Notes: generated by a model from the letters alone, not told the origin. DNA of 64,000 nucleotides from Phoenix dactylifera (GCF_009389715.1 NC_052399.1:30327146-30391145); one strand, 5' to 3'. Counted from the first letter of the stretch, positions 1 through 14,126 are shown. Numbers and translations: made by a program.

Positions 1-2490
1 GAAAGACTTGTACCTTGAATATTGATCTTGGGGTTAACAACCACATGCTCTAAATAATTTTAAATCAGAAAGTAGCGAATCACAAGTGACATACGAAAGG
101 TAAGAAAAGGTGTCAGGAAAGTTCACATTGTATATTACAATAGATTAAAGAGAGTGATAAGATCATACTATGAGGTTCGCATGTGTTAAATTATAGTCTT
201 ATTAATATTTCTCTATTAATCGAAAAATCCTAGCTAATATTACCGTGCCATAGTAGATCAATGTTGCTGAGGTTGTATTAAGACCTGCTATTTTCATATT
301 TCTTGAGGGTAGATATTTGCATAAGCTAAGTATATCTATTTGTGTTGGTCCATCATGCACAAAAAAATTTTGGTTCAACATTTTGACACTTTTTGGATTA
401 TACTGTCTTATTCATATATTTACTTAAAATTGACACTATATTTTCTTGTAACCTTCTAGGCTATTAGAGTGCTTTGATTATAAAACAACAATCACGAGCC
501 CTTAACAAGACAAAAATGATATGATCTGATGAAAAAACGATACTTTTTATTGCCACAAAGCTTAGATGCATAACCAATCACTCTTGCCTTCAGTCTCTAT
601 TTTTGAAACTTATAACTTAATACCTGGATATCACATGAGTGGCAACAAAGCAAAACTACCTTATTGTCAAACAAAATAAACATGAGGAAACTCCATTAAG
701 TGTATATACACAATTGTTTTATTATTGCTTAATTTTCTTAAAATGATACTCCAAGCAATATACATGGTGGCCATTCTCCTGCATTTAGAAATATTACTAT
801 TAGAAGGAGCAGGATGGAATACATACTTACTTAGAATGCTTTTTTATATTTTTTTTTTGGTTTCTTATATAATGTATTTTAAAAATATATAATATGACAT
901 ATGTATATATAATATACAATATACATTCACTTTTCTATATATTATTACTTTTTATATGGTATTATTTTAAGGAAAAATTTAATGTTGGATGCAGAGTTTG
1001 ATTTTATATTTTTTTTATTTTTATATAATAATTTTTAGAAAAATTAATGTTGAATGTAGGGTGCTTTTTGATTTTTTATATAACATTATTTTGATGAAAA
1101 ATTTATATTGAATGTGGGATTCAATTTTATATTTTTTGATTTTATTATAGTATTATTTTGATGAAAAATTAAATAAAAATTTTTGGGTTCAAACTCATGC
1201 ACCTTCATGTATGGTTTTCAATTCCCCCTCTAACCATTGCAACCAACAATTAAAGTTATCTGAAAAGGACAACTAATGTTATTCTTAAATATTTTCAAAG
1301 CTAAAGACCGGAAAAAATACAAACTCACCTCATCCCAAACCTTCTGACCTCATTTTTTTTCTTAGCTGCTCCTCCTCGTTGATTCCTTGCCATCTTCCAC
1401 TCTGTCCCCCTAGGACCGAAGCATTCTTGCCTCTCCCTTTCATTGGTGCATACTAGATTCTAACTTTAGGAATCCTTAATCACCGACTCGTTCTCAAATG
1501 AAGGCATGTCCCGGTTAGGATGGGAGAGGCATAGAGCTGTGAGTTGTCCACGCTCAGCGAAGGCCTTGGCTTGAGAGGACTCGATAGATTGGTAAGTGAT
1601 GTCTCGGCTTGTGAAGTCCTTAGGCCCCTGCTGTGCGATATCAGGCTAATGCTGAGAGATTGCAGCACTTATTAGATAGTACACGTGTACCGAAAAGCGA
1701 ACAAGACCACATATTGGATTGCATTTTACGCTGCGCAGAACTCTGGAGAGATACTTTGGCCACATCGGAAAGCCCCTCCCTCGCTTTCGAGCCAAGTTCT
1801 AGTTTCTGATTCTGTTGGCAGGTCCTACACTGGAGTAGGGTGAGTTGCCATTGTACGAGAAAAAAAAATCCTAAGGCCCTCAATCACCTAATCATCCTTG
1901 GATGTAGGCATTTACTGGCTAGGATGGCTCTATCGTACGATCTTCCAGCTAGGATGAAGACAAGACAAGCTGCGTATGTGGGTTTGCTCACAGAAACGAA
2001 ACAGAACGACTAGAATGCCCTCATCCCATTGAAATTTCAACCCTTATGAAGCAGACAAAAATGATAGATCCTTAAGGCCATCTTTAGTGTTGTAGCACTG
2101 ACTGTCAAGTTTAGATTTAGTGGCATCTAGGAGACATCTATATCGAACCTTGTGATTGTTATTTCTTTCTCGTTTTCATTCATAAAACGTGGACTTAAAA
2201 CGATGAACATCAAAACCCAAGGGCTTGGAGTTAACTTTGGCAATAAACCAGCAGTAATACGAGGGGTCAAAATATAATTTTCTATTTAGATAAGTATTTT
2301 AATTCTTATCCTGAACTCTTTTGATAAATAAACTCCTACTTAACACTATGCACTCCGTGATCCACGGAATCCCCATCTATTATTATGAGACGGTCAAAGG
2401 AGGGTGCATTAAGATGAATAGGGAGGGTACGTGTAACCTGCCACATCAGCAATGGAGAAGCAAACCGTGGGGTGTGATCTCGGCCGTTCA
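1..2490. other. AT-rich intergenic DNA, no gene seen
   Basis: I see no convincing coding exon here; open frames are short and lack family resemblance. The stretch from about 840 to 1170 is extremely AT-rich and internally repetitive (entered separately). Between about 1470 and 1930 a phrase resembling 'ggttaggatggg'/'ggctaggatgg' recurs, which suggests old repeat DNA. Confidence 0.5.
965..1165. repeat. Degenerate AT-rich tandem repeat
   Basis: About three imperfect copies of a 65-75 bp unit. Each has a core like 'gatgaaaaatttatattgaatgtggg' shortened or diverged, followed by 'ttgattttatattttt' and an ATTATTTT block. No coding potential is visible. Confidence 0.5.
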
Positions 2491-2497
2491 TCAATAT

Positions 2498-2552
2498 CAC
2501 GTGCACTGTCACGTGCCCTGGCGTTAGTTTTGGTCGCCGAGTAGCCTATAAG
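2498..2552 (+). promoter_or_regulatory. Probable core promoter of the helicase gene: two G-boxes and a TATA box
   Basis: Two perfect CACGTG G-boxes lie at 2498-2503 and 2510-2515, 12 bp start to start. A TATA-like CTATAAGTA at about 2546-2554 follows some 30 bp later. A CT-rich stretch (2565-2680) then looks like a plant 5' leader and ends at a GT donor at 2690. G-boxes are established bZIP/bHLH sites; the link to this gene is inferred from position. Confidence 0.55.
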
Positions 2553-2579
2553 TACCAGCTGATCCCCCCTCTCTCTCTG

Positions 2580-5402
2580 CCCCATTGCGACCTCTGAGAC
2601 AGAGCGAACGAGAGATCTCTGCGTCACTCGAAGACGGCCGCCTCGATCCCACTCTTTTCCCTATCTCCCTCTCTCTTCGTTCCGTTTCGGTGAGATCTCC
2701 TCTCCTTGATCTTTTTTTTTTTTTCCTTCCTTGCTTGTAAACCCTAGATTCCGTTCTTTCTTAACCTTCGTGAAACCCTAAGTCTCTCCAATTATTTTCT
2801 TGATGCCTGGGTTCTGTCTTTCTGATAAAACCTAGAATCGACGTCAAAATTGGATTTTCTTGGTTGATTTAGGGAGAGGGAGCCTCGTACGTGTTGTCTG
2901 ATCTCTTCGGAGTCGATGATGTCGTCATCGATGGGCAGGATGGAACGGGCGTTATCGGATAGGAATAAATTTGTCAGCTTAAAGTAAGAGCGTGAAGAGA
3001 TGCGTAAATAGTGTTTTTTTGATGGGATGGGGTGTGGTGGTAGGTGTGGTTGATTTCTTGAATTGGGATTGTTTGGTGTAAGGGCGTCCAGTTATGGATG
3101 TACTGCGGAGTTGGAATGGTAGATTAAGGTGCTGATTTATTCCATCGAACAGATCATGCGCATATTTTGTGGTGGAAGGTGGTGTGACTGAGAGGTACTG
3201 ATGGACTTTTGCTATTATTTTGATAATCAAATGGGTATTATTGGATAAAAGTAAATCTGCAATTTTTTCTAGAGAACTTTTCTTGGTGATGAGTAAGAGC
3301 AAGAATTAAATAAAAGAAGATTTGGATTGTGCGTGGAAGGCAAGGGTGATTTCTTGGATTAGGGTTATTTGGTGTTTCAGAGACCATTTTTTATTGACTT
3401 AGAGAACTGAATGATACATTAACACCGGGATTATTTATATCAAACAGATCTTGTGCATTATTTGAGGGTGAGCCCTTGGCGCAACTGAAAGGTTGCTCCA
3501 GTGTGATCTGGAGGTCATAGGTTTAAAACATGAAAACAGTTTCTGGTTGAATAGGCTACATACATCTGATCCTCCACCAGACCCCGCGATAGTGGGAGTG
3601 CACTACGCCGTCCCTTTTTTTTAGATCTTATACTAAAATGTGGCAAGTCTGAGAGGTACTGAGCTAGTGATGAGTGATGTTTATAGTTGTGTCTGGTGCT
3701 GTTAAAAGCAGTTTATGTTTATAGAAAATGTCGATTAGAAAATTACATACATCCAGATTTGTTTTTAACATCTAAGGTATAAACATTCAAAGATCATAAA
3801 TACAACCACTGTTGCATTTCTTTCTATTTTTAAGTATTTGTTGAGGTACTTGAATGCTCATGTGTAAGTAGTATTAAAAGGACCACTTGTCTCACTTAGT
3901 GGTTATTTCCCCTGATAATTACAGGATCATGCTCAAGATTCCACGCTTTCTAGTATGCTATATATTGTTATTACGGGCTGTTGATTTATCTTTGTAAGTG
4001 TGTTAGCATAAGCACACTATGATTTAAGACCATAATGTTGACAAAGTTATGGGCTTCTCAACAAGTGATGCCTTGTTTTGGATGGATAACTAGAGTTCTT
4101 GTTATAGCAATGTTGTGCAAGTATTCCATATCACTGTTAGCTAAATGTCAAAAAGAGTAAATGGCGTTAGTAATTCACCCATCATCCTTTGTGTCCTGCC
4201 GAGAATAGTGAATTCCTAAAGGAAAACTAGACTGACCAAATTTATAGATATATTCTGCAATATTTTGTGGTTGTGATGATAATTTATGGACTCAGTATGT
4301 ATTATAACACCAGTGTATATGATGTCAAAATAATGCTGAATGATAACTACAGTTATATGCCATTTTTTAAGCATTCTCTTAGTTTAAATCTTTTTACAAG
4401 TACAATTGTACTGATAGCGGCATTTTCTTTTTAAATTAGGGTTTTGAGAGGTATCTAGTGGTACCTAATGTTGTGTGTTTTTGTGTCTACACTCACAATA
4501 TATGAGGTACCATATATATCACACATGCTTAGACTAGATAACTTTCATCTTGCATGCTTTCCTTTTTACTCATCCTATAAATGCATCTCTACTTACGATT
4601 TGTAAGACATCACTGTTATCTATCAATGCCACTTATCTAAGATGTGTGTGTGTATGTATATCTTCTTCCATGAACCAGGAAGGGTATTTGATTCAGTTCT
4701 TTGAGAATAGAACTGTCAAATAAATGAGACATCTCTTTTTCAGTGGTGAGATCCTCTGTTCATCAAATGAACCTGCTTGATTATAAATTATTGATCTATG
4801 AAGCAACTGACTCAAAGACCCTACCATCAAAGGTATTCTTTGCTTATTTCTGGGTACTGCTATAATGCTGCAAGAACTTAGCAGTCTACTAAGTTTCTAT
4901 TCCTAATTCATGTCTTGGTGGGCTTAGGTTTGTATAGTTAAAATTTGCCAGTGGCTATACATATGACCTAGCTAAAATAAAGAATCTGGATAGAAATGGG
5001 TAGAATCCAAACAATCTTGGTTGGCTGAAGTTTGAGAGTGGCTTGTTGTGTCCTTTCTCTGGCTTATGAAATGGGAGATGTGAAAATTAAGCCTATTGAA
5101 TAACAATACATTCAGGTTGTGATAGTCTTTGTCATTTTTCTTTTTCTTTGAGGAACTTATTTTCAAATGTATGTCCAGTTAAAATAAGATGTCAGAACTT
5201 TTTTTATTATTACTACCTCATCCTTTAGATGTGCATGTAATATGTTCTTACAGTGTCCATGGTTATGTGTCCGTACCTTTCTGCCCACCTTTGGTTCAAA
5301 TACATAGCCTCAAATTTTGTTATGATGTTGCCTCTTGTTAATTAAATTTCTTGTATACTTCTAACACTTTGTAATTTTTATCGTTCTGAACTGAAGTTGC
5401 AG
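2580..5402 (+). other. Probable 5' leader exon plus long leader intron of the helicase gene
   Basis: A CT-rich leader from about 2580 ends in 'ccgtttcg|gtgagatc' (donor 2690). A plausible acceptor 'gttgcag' ends at 5402, 160 bp before the start codon. Extra leader exons (for example near 4740) cannot be excluded. A short upstream reading frame, ATG-GAC-ATG-ACA-TAG, lies at 5466-5480. Transcript data would be needed to fix the ends. Confidence 0.4.
3466..3622 (+). mobile_element. Au-type SINE
   Basis: The order of signature blocks matches the plant Au SINE family: a 5' GTGAGCCCTTGGCGCAAC box-A region, 'ggttgctccagtgtgatctg', a decayed box B (ggtttaaaac instead of GGTTCGAGTC), 'accccgcgatagtgggag' and a terminal T run instead of poly(A). 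A possible imperfect target duplication starting AGATCTT flanks it (about 3447 and 3623). It lies in the sense orientation within the helicase leader intron. It is probably transcriptionally dead because box B has lost its CpG. Confidence 0.75.
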
Positions 5403-5562
5403 AAATCAATCACCTGGGAAGTCCAGTAGGAGTTTTTTTCCAAGTTATGATCATCGATCTATAGCATGGACATGACATAGGTCTTTCCATCTGAAGGAAA
5501 TTGAGGAAGATTATTGTGGATATTAAAATTGAATTGCCAATTTATATGCATTTACACATGAA

Positions 5563-8500
5563 ATGGGGTGTCGTGGAAGGCCATTATTTGACCTTAATGA
5601 ACTCCCAACTGGAGAGGAAGATGAGAAAGATAGTGTTGTCCTTCTCCAGCCCCAAAAGTCCATTCCTATTTCAAATCCTCGCACCTCAGGCTTGTTTCCA
5701 CCATCAGAAGGTTGTCAGCGGATAGTGAATAACCATGCATTCACACATGCTTCTTTGGGTTCAGGCTTTCAGCCTTTTGTAAGGAATAAAGACCCACAGA
5801 ACTCAAAGGAGGGCTACAAACATAATCCTGATGCCGATTGTTCGAATGCGAACCAAGCCTCCACATCAATGTCTACAAGTCATAGCGAGGATAATAAAGT
5901 TTCAGCATTAGTGTCATCCAGTAATCAGGATCCTCAAGCGGCTGAAAGGGAAGAAGGGGAATGGTCTGATATAGAGGGCAATGTTTATGCAGTTGAAAGC
6001 AATGCTAGCAATAAGCATGACGATGTTAATTCTGAAATTTCACAGATGCAAAGAGCAACTGAAGAAAGTAAGCCTGTACCTATGAAGGCTGATGAGAATA
6101 GTTGCAGTGATTCTAGTCTCCTCGGACCTAACAGTAATGAAGTTGGAGATGCTTCTAAAGATGCAAAGGTTCAAGGCCCATCAGGATCAGAGAATAACAG
6201 AACTTCACACTGTAATTCTAAAGGAGATGTACTGGCAGATGGCTTGGTAGAATCTTCTTCAATTGCCAAGCCCAAAGAGGTCAAAGGAGTTGAGGCCAGT
6301 TATGCATTGAGATTTGCAAATAATCCTGCAAAGAGACCAAAGCTTGATGAGCATAAGGAGGCAATGTTAGGTAAGAAAAGAGCCAGACAGACTGTTTTTA
6401 TTAATGTGGAGGATGCTAAGCAAGCTGGTCCTATGAAATCTTCAACACCTAGGAGGCAGACTTCTTTTCCTACACCTATTATTACTCGTACTGTGAAAGA
6501 CACGACTCGTGCTAGCCCTGGTGGTGTTGAAAGGGCTGCAGAAAGACAGAGTCAGCCCATGAGCAGGGATCAGAAACAAGCTGACATGGCAAGCAGTGAA
6601 GGAAGTAATCCTGTGGAGTCAAGTGACCAAAAGGCTGATTCTAATGGTGATGCTAATCCAGGATCAATATCTTGCTCTAAGAAGATGAACAACAATGAGT
6701 TTTCTTCAGAAGCTTGCCTACCACCGATTCCAAGACAGGTTTCCTGGAAGCAGCCTGTAGACTCCAGGCAGTATAAGAACCCACCCATTTCATGCCGAAA
6801 ACCTTCTGTCACAGGTCAGAGCACCTCAGATCAAAAATTGGGAAGCAAAAAACATCTTCCCTCTAAGAAGCAGACTTCAAACAACCTCCAGTACCAAGAT
6901 ACATCAGTGGAACGGCTTCTCAGGGAGGTGACGAATGAGAAGTTCTGGCATCATCCAGGTTTGGGACATTTCTTTTCTAATTGCAAGTTGTGATGTAGGT
7001 ATATTTATTTATATGTTAGTTTGCTAGCACCTGAATTCTTTTGGTGAACAATTTGAAATCCTGAATACATGCATCATGATAGGAGTAACATGTTCATGTG
7101 ATGAGAGAGACACAGTGCTGAGGAGCAGGTCAGGATTTTGAAGGTTTCCTTTAATGAATTTATTGAATGAATTAGTTTAATATGTAGAGTAGCAGCCACT
7201 CTTGTTTTGTAGCTAATAACAACAGGATAAACAATGCCGACAGGTAGTTAAGTATATGGAGTGGTTTTGAATCCACCAATTTGCACAGATGTTTTTTGTG
7301 AGCAATACAAGGGATACTGCTTTTAAGGCCAGTTACAGTTGAAGAATCCTTATGGGTAGAAAGAGATTTGGTTTCTTTTTGGGAGTTGATTGGATCTCAA
7401 ACTGATATTTTGCTTAGATATTTTTTTGGCAGTACACTGTCTTAGGCTAGTAATATATTTAATTATAAAACCAACTATTAAAATAGAGTTAATGTGCCTT
7501 TGTCTATTGGTCCATAACTGATTACTCACAAGATGTGGACACTTTGTCAAGACAATGTGGGGACTCCTTGTTAAATCCTGGTCATACTACCGGTTAGCCA
7601 TAACTTTTACCTTAACTGAGGTTCTCCTGTGTGTTTTAGTTGGTAATCTTTGTGATGTCTCATCTTATACTTGTTCCTAGTTTATATTATGTTGTCATTT
7701 GCATTGTATTGATTTTGAAGATAACACAAGCATCTGACAATTATCAGAGGAGACAGAGCTTCAGCGTGTGCCTGGACGCTTTGAGTCTGTTGAGGAGTAT
7801 GTGAGAGTTTTTGAACCCTTGCTCTTCGAGGAATGCCGAGCACAGCTCTACAGCACCTATGAGGAGCTTACAGAGATTGTAGCTAGGGATGCACATATAA
7901 TGGTTCGTGTAAAAACCGTGGAAAGGCGAGAAAGAGGTAAAATGACCTTGAGTTTGTTATTTTGGGGTTTATTATCGTTTTTAGAAGTAATATGGAATAG
8001 CAACAATCAGAAAGTGGATTGCAGTATGAAGTTGTTGATGTTAATCTAAACAACAAAGCAGTCACTATCAGCAATATACTTTTTACTGGATAAAAATGGT
8101 ATTTGGCTTTCTTTTTATATATTTTGGTTGTTCCTAGAGTGAGTTGATTATTGTATGCATATCTGTAGTTGAGGCTTGTACGACTTTTATGGTATTTATG
8201 CTCAGGAAAGCACTTTCATTCATTAGCTAGTTTTTTTTTGTTAATTTTCTTATAATCTGTAACGGCTTTTGTTGTGTTATGGACAAGTGTGGAGGCTTAA
8301 AATATTATGCATTTGATGCTGTTAAATTTGTAATTATCATGTTCTTTGGTAGTTCAAAATTTTTACTCATCACCTTTCATGTGATCTGTTCTTGATTAAA
8401 TGAGCTTAGGTAACAATTTTTTGGAACTTGTTACCCATGTTTTATCCATGACTACATGAAGCTTCTGAGTATTGATAACTTAGATTTAGTAATTAATGAA

Positions 8501-11500
8501 AAAAATATATATATATTTTTTGGGGGAGGGGGGAGGGAGTATTTTAGAGGTACTTTAAGTCTTTGTGAGCAAGCATTATCCGATGTATCAAGGGGAATTC
8601 TTTTATATAAACATGAAACTATGGAAGACTATTTAATAGGAATGAAACCATAAACATTGTACTTTACTTTTGGAGGGGATCATGTCTTTTACAATTTTAA
8701 ACGGGAAGGAAGGGTAAAGTTAGAAAAAACAGGTTATGATGGTATTAAGATTATTGGAATGTTGTTGATTAATATTTTCTTTTGACTTACGTCAGATGCC
8801 AATGCCAATGAGTTTGGAATCCATCTGTACATTCTTTTACTTGCATAGGGTTGAGTCTGTGACTTATTTAATAGGAGGAGAATTTGCTTTGGCTATATAT
8901 TGTATGAATTTTTGAATGTTCCTTTTGGACATGCATAGGACATACTTTCTAGATAGGTACTTTGAAGTGTAGAATGGATTTAAACATGAGGACATGAATT
9001 GGTTCTGGTTGTTGATTCTTTGCTTTTGCCACCAATTGCTGCAAAAACAGAGGTGGTCTGGTAGTTCTTTCAGAAAGGCTAGTGTTTGCAGTAGTGTCTG
9101 TGGACGCCTATAGGCATCAGTGCTTGATTTTGTTGTAAAATCAACTGCTTTTTTCAAATTTTGGGCTCCTAAGGATCAATGATCGCTTTTCTTGCATTTT
9201 TTTGGGCATAATTTCAGGTTCCGTGTTGCACCATTGACTTGTTTTCATGTTTTTTAGGAGCTTTTAACTTTATTTTTTTTTACCCACTTACCTATACCAC
9301 CATTTTAAATTATGCGTGACAGTTGTAACAGGGAAGTTTTACAAATTAAAAATATTGATTATATGAGGTGGGGATATCCTGGTTATTGGTTAGGTAATAT
9401 TGGGTTGATGTTTCTTTCTCAGAACAAAATTTGTCCTGATTCCTGAATATACAATGGCTTTGGCAATGTTGGCTTTGAACTCTTGTCCAGCATTTTAGAG
9501 CTGGATACATTCAGCTGTGCCAGTAACTTGTGTGCTTGGGTGCCCACCCCATCATAATTTTTAATACGAACTCAGTTATTGAAATTAATATAATTCTTCA
9601 TTGAGGACTTGTGTCCTGCTGAGATTTAATATGATTGCAAAGGGCATTATATCATTTTATACTGAATGTCTGCGGACCTTCCGCAAATCAAAATGTAATG
9701 AGATCTCTTCAAACTTCTACTTGAGTGATTTGGCAAAGGCTTAGATTGGACCTTGGAGGTCCTTTGGGAATCTAAGATTCAATCATAATATGGAGGAATG
9801 AAGTCTGGTGGACTGGCGGAATGAGTCTGTTGATTTGTATTTGCAATATTTGAGTCCTGTAGGGATAAATGTAGTTCATTTTTAAGATTTTTTAGAGTCT
9901 TTATAACCTTTTTTTGTGATGATTTCCTCTTTTTAATAATTCAACCTTCATTGGAAAAGGCGCTATCCCCGTTGCATATAATGGTGCTCAAAGTAACCAG
10001 CAGCTGATTGTTACATGAAGGGGTTTTTCTTTTACTGATGCATTATATGCTGATTTTTTTGGATTCTGAATATTCCTTTATGGTGATATTGCTGGTGTTC
10101 TCGGAACTGGACGTTTGGCAGAACCATTTGAAGGGTACATAAGGGAATTGGATTAAGCACTGAGTTTCTGCAGAATACTGCAACACTTGCGTGAAAGATA
10201 ATATGCCTGTTTTGTGCAGGTCAAGCTAGCCAATGATATCTTTGAAAGTATATGTTCTACAAAGGAACAATACTTGCTGCTACAGTGGCTGGCTGAATAA
10301 TTTTCATTCCTTCCCAGAGATTGTTGACTGGTAAACTAGTTTTATGTCTGAAAATTCATTAGTTTTGATTCTCAGTTCTTGCTGCTACTTGGAAGCAAAT
10401 GATTTATCGAACTGGTATCTTAGTAATGCGCTATTACTTTTACATTGTCTGGCTTGCATTGTTATTTATTTCCAACGTCCAGTCTTATTGTTGTTGATAA
10501 CAATAAGGCCCTTTTCCAATTATAGACATTCTGTCGGTGCCCAAGCTTGAAAAACTGACTCTTAAGGGTGATTGTCTGTATCCTGTAACCTAATGCCATC
10601 TCACTTTTCCAAATTCAGGATGGTATGATATCATAGTTCTTCCAGTGCATGATTGCAAATGGACTTTCAAGGAAGGTGATGTTGCAGTTTTATCAACGCC
10701 TCGGCCTGGTACAGGTTTGCAGTTGAGCCTATATGTACTTGTCTCGTTTGGTGGTTCAATCAATTTTGCATGCACCTTCGATGTTATTTCCATTTGTTAA
10801 ACCAAATGATGCACAAAGTATACATGCTATTTCTTTTGGTTAGATTGAACTTTCCATGTGGTTTAATGTCTTGTGATTATGTTTGTGCAAGCAGCTAGAT
10901 CTAACAAGAGAATTATCAATGCTGGTGCAAATGATGTTGATGTTGAATCAGAGGTTACTGGACGGGTTGTTGGTACTGTTAGGCGACATCAACCTATTGA
11001 CACACGTGATCCTCCTGGGGCAATTCTTCATTTTTATATGGGGGATTCATATGATTCTAGTAGGTAATATGTTTTTAGCTTTCATATTGCGTGTATGCTT
11101 AGAGACCAGCATATACACTCGATACAAACTGCAGCCTGAACTGTTATATTGTATCCCACTGGGCCGATGCTTGATTAGCAAGCAAGATTTTGAGTGTTGT
11201 CATTATTTGGCTAAACTATGATGAACCATTTTGGGATTTTGATTAACGTGTACAAATGTACTGGGTTAGATTTAAATTTGGCATGGGAGGATCAATGTGT
11301 TAAATAAATTTGATTTACCAAATATCTTGGAGCTTTTGAAATCATTGAGTGTTTGTGTATATTTTTTCTAAACATATGAACATGTTTTTTTTTTTCCCCG
11401 AACAAGCAAAGCTGGCTTGGCTTGCCTGGGTCAAGTGTATTATGATTTTTCTCCTACCAAAATAACCTATATTCTTTAAATGCCATTGGTCCTATTAGAT

Positions 11501-14126
11501 GCCCCTGCTATCATGTGTATCTGTTCTTTCCTTGTTTTTCTTCTTCAGGAGTCTAATATTATATTGTATTTACACCATTTTTAACTTTCAGCAAATTGGA
11601 TGATGATCATATTCTAAGGAAGCTTCAACCCAAGGGCATTTGGTACTTAACTGTTCTTGGGTCCCTTGCGACTACTCAGCGTGAATACATTGCTCTTCAT
11701 GCATTTCGCCGTCTTAACTTGCAGGTGAGCTATAATGTTCTACTTAATGGAAAGGTACCTTTTTACCTGTAATTCTTGGATGAGTAGTGCTGATGACATT
11801 TCTGTGTATAGATGCAAACTGCAATTCTGAAGCCTAGCCCTGAGCACTTCCCCAAGTGCGAAGAGCAGCCTCCTGCCATGCCTGATTGTTTCACCCAGAA
11901 TTTCGTTGATCATCTTCATAGGACTTTTAATAGTCCTCAGTTGGCTGCTATACAATGGGCTGCGATGCATACAGCTGCAGGCACGAGCAGTGGAGCAGCA
12001 AAAAGGCAAGATCCATGGCCTTTCACACTTGTTCAAGGCCCTCCTGGTACTGGGAAGACACATACAGTGTGGGGCATGTTAAATGTCATTCATCTCGTCC
12101 AATATCAGCATTACTACACTGCTCTGCTCAAGAAGCTTGCTCCGGAGAGCTACAAGCAAACTAGCGAGAGTAATTCTGAGTGTGTTGGTACAGGATCGAT
12201 TGATGAAGTTTTGCAAAGTATGGACCAGAACCTCTTTCGTACTCTGCCAAAACTTTGCCCCAAGCCTAGAATGCTTGTATGTGCTCCATCAAATGCTGCC
12301 ACAGATGAGCTGCTAGCTCGTGTCCTTGATCGTGGCTTCATCGATGGGGAGATGAAGGTCTACCGTCCTGATGTTGCTCGTGTTGGAGTGGATTCACAAA
12401 CCCGTGCAGCTCAGGCTGTTTCTGTTGAGCGAAGAACAGAACAGCTTTTGCTGAAGGGCCGTGATGAGATCATTGGCTGGATGCATCAGCTGAAAATTCG
12501 TGAACAGCAGTTCTCACAACAGATTGCTCATCTTCAGAGAGAACTCAACGTTGCAGCTGCAGCAGGTCGATCCCAGGGATCAGTTGGTGTTGATCCTGAT
12601 GTCCTTGCTGCCCGGGATCATAGCCGTGATGTACTGCTTCAGAACCTTGCTGCAGCTGTGGAGGGCAGAGATAAAGTTTTGGTTGAGATGTCACGCCTCC
12701 TTATTTTAGAAAGTAGGTTTCGTGCTGGAAGCAGCTTTAACATGGAAGATGCACGGGCCAGCCTTGAAGCAAGTTTTGCTAATGAAGCTGAAATTGTTTT
12801 CACTACGGTGTCAAGCAGTGGCCGCAAACTATTTTCTCGTCTCACTCATGGCTTTGATATGGTGGTTATTGATGAGGCAGCCCAGGCCAGTGAGGTAGCA
12901 GTCCTGCCTCCCCTTGCACTGGGTGCTGCAAGATGTGTGCTGGTTGGTGATCCCCAGCAACTCCCTGCAACAGTCATTAGTAAAGCAGCTGGAACCTTGT
13001 TATATAGTAGAAGCCTTTTTGAGAGATTTCAACAAGCAGGTTGCCCTACCATGTTATTGTCTGTGCAGTACAGAATGCACCCTCAGATCCGTGATTTTCC
13101 ATCTAGATACTTCTACCAAGGTCGTCTGACAGACAGTGAGAGTGTGACCAATCTTCCTGATGAAATTTATTACAAGGACACTTTGTTGCAGCCTTACATT
13201 TTTTATGACATCATGCATGGACGTGAGTCCCACAGAGGGGGATCAGTCTCATACCAGAATATTCATGAAGCACAGTTTTCTCTGCGGTTATATGAGTATC
13301 TTCAGAAATTTCTGAAAGCCAATGGTGGGAAAAAAGTCACTGTTGGAATAATCACCCCATATAAGCTGCAGCTGAAGTGTCTCCAACGAGAATTCGAGGA
13401 AGTTCTGAATTCAGAGGAAGGGAAAGATATCTACATCAACACTGTTGATGCATTCCAGGGCCAGGAACGTGATGTAATTATCATGTCTTGTGTCCGTGCC
13501 TCGAACCATGGTGTGGGATTTGTTGCTGACATCCGCCGCATGAATGTTGCTCTTACTCGAGCTAGGAGGGCATTATGGGTATGCTTCTCTCTCTCTCTCT
13601 CTGTGTGTGTGTGTTTGTGTGTGTGCGCCTGCGTGCATGTGTGTGTGTGGTTTGAGAGTGCCAATGTGAAAGGAAGGACATAAAATTGATGTAGTGACAA
13701 TTTATTTTCTTCCAGGTTGTGGGCAATGCCAATGCTCTCGTGCAGTCTGATGACTGGGCTGCATTGATTGCTGATGCCAAGGTGAGGAAATGTTTCACGG
13801 GCATGGATAGCATCCCTAGAGAACTCTTGGTTTCGAAGGGGTCCGCCAGCACTCCAGGAAAAGTTTCCTCAAATAACATGAGGAGCTTGAGATCTGGTGG
13901 GAGGCAGAGACATCTGGAGATGTTCCCAGAACCCAAGTCTGGGACACCATCTGAAGATGAAGAGAAGACAAACACATATATTCCACGGAATGGTAGCTAT
14001 AGGAATCTTAAGTTGAATGAGGGTTCTTTGGATGATTTGGGGCAATCAGGTGACAGATCTCAAGATGCTTTGCAGTATGGCATTGCTAAGAGGCAAAATT
14101 CTTCTGGGTCATCTAGGAGAGATTGA
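5563..14126 (+). CDS. SEN1/UPF1-like superfamily 1 helicase
   Basis: Seven coding exons: 5563-6958, 7748-7936, 10619-10714, 10892 (or 10895)-11063, 11592-11724, 11812-13578, 13716-14126. They join in frame to about 1387 aa. Residues 1-465 are a low-complexity, Ser/Asn/Lys-rich N-terminus with an acidic EREEGEWSDIEG patch. A conserved linker follows (about 466-660), then a full SF1 core: Walker A GPPGTGKT (about 738-745), DEAAQ box, GDPQQLPAT, QYRMHPQIRDFPS, VDAFQGQERDVI and RRMNVALTRAR. The tail (about 1260-1387) is polar. SEN1/UPF1 helicases are ATP-driven RNA/DNA unwinding enzymes acting in transcription termination, R-loop removal or RNA decay, so a nuclear RNA-processing role is inferred. 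This architecture matches an uncharacterised plant helicase family, and I assign no symbol. The start is the ATG opening the conserved MGCRGRPLFDLNELP. No break was seen. Confidence 0.93.
13585..13650 (+). repeat. Compound (CT)n(GT)n microsatellite
   Basis: A CT run passes directly into interrupted GT repeats. It begins within about 10 bases of the splice donor at 13579 and fills half of the short 137-bp intron between the last two helicase exons. Confidence 0.9.

Noticed and set aside
11740-12063. 107-aa minus-strand frame opposite helicase exon 6
   Set aside because: Shadow of a conserved coding exon; no family likeness.
13562-13975. 137-aa minus-strand frame across the last helicase intron
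   Set aside because: Crosses the CT/GT microsatellite and the coding exon antisense; low complexity.
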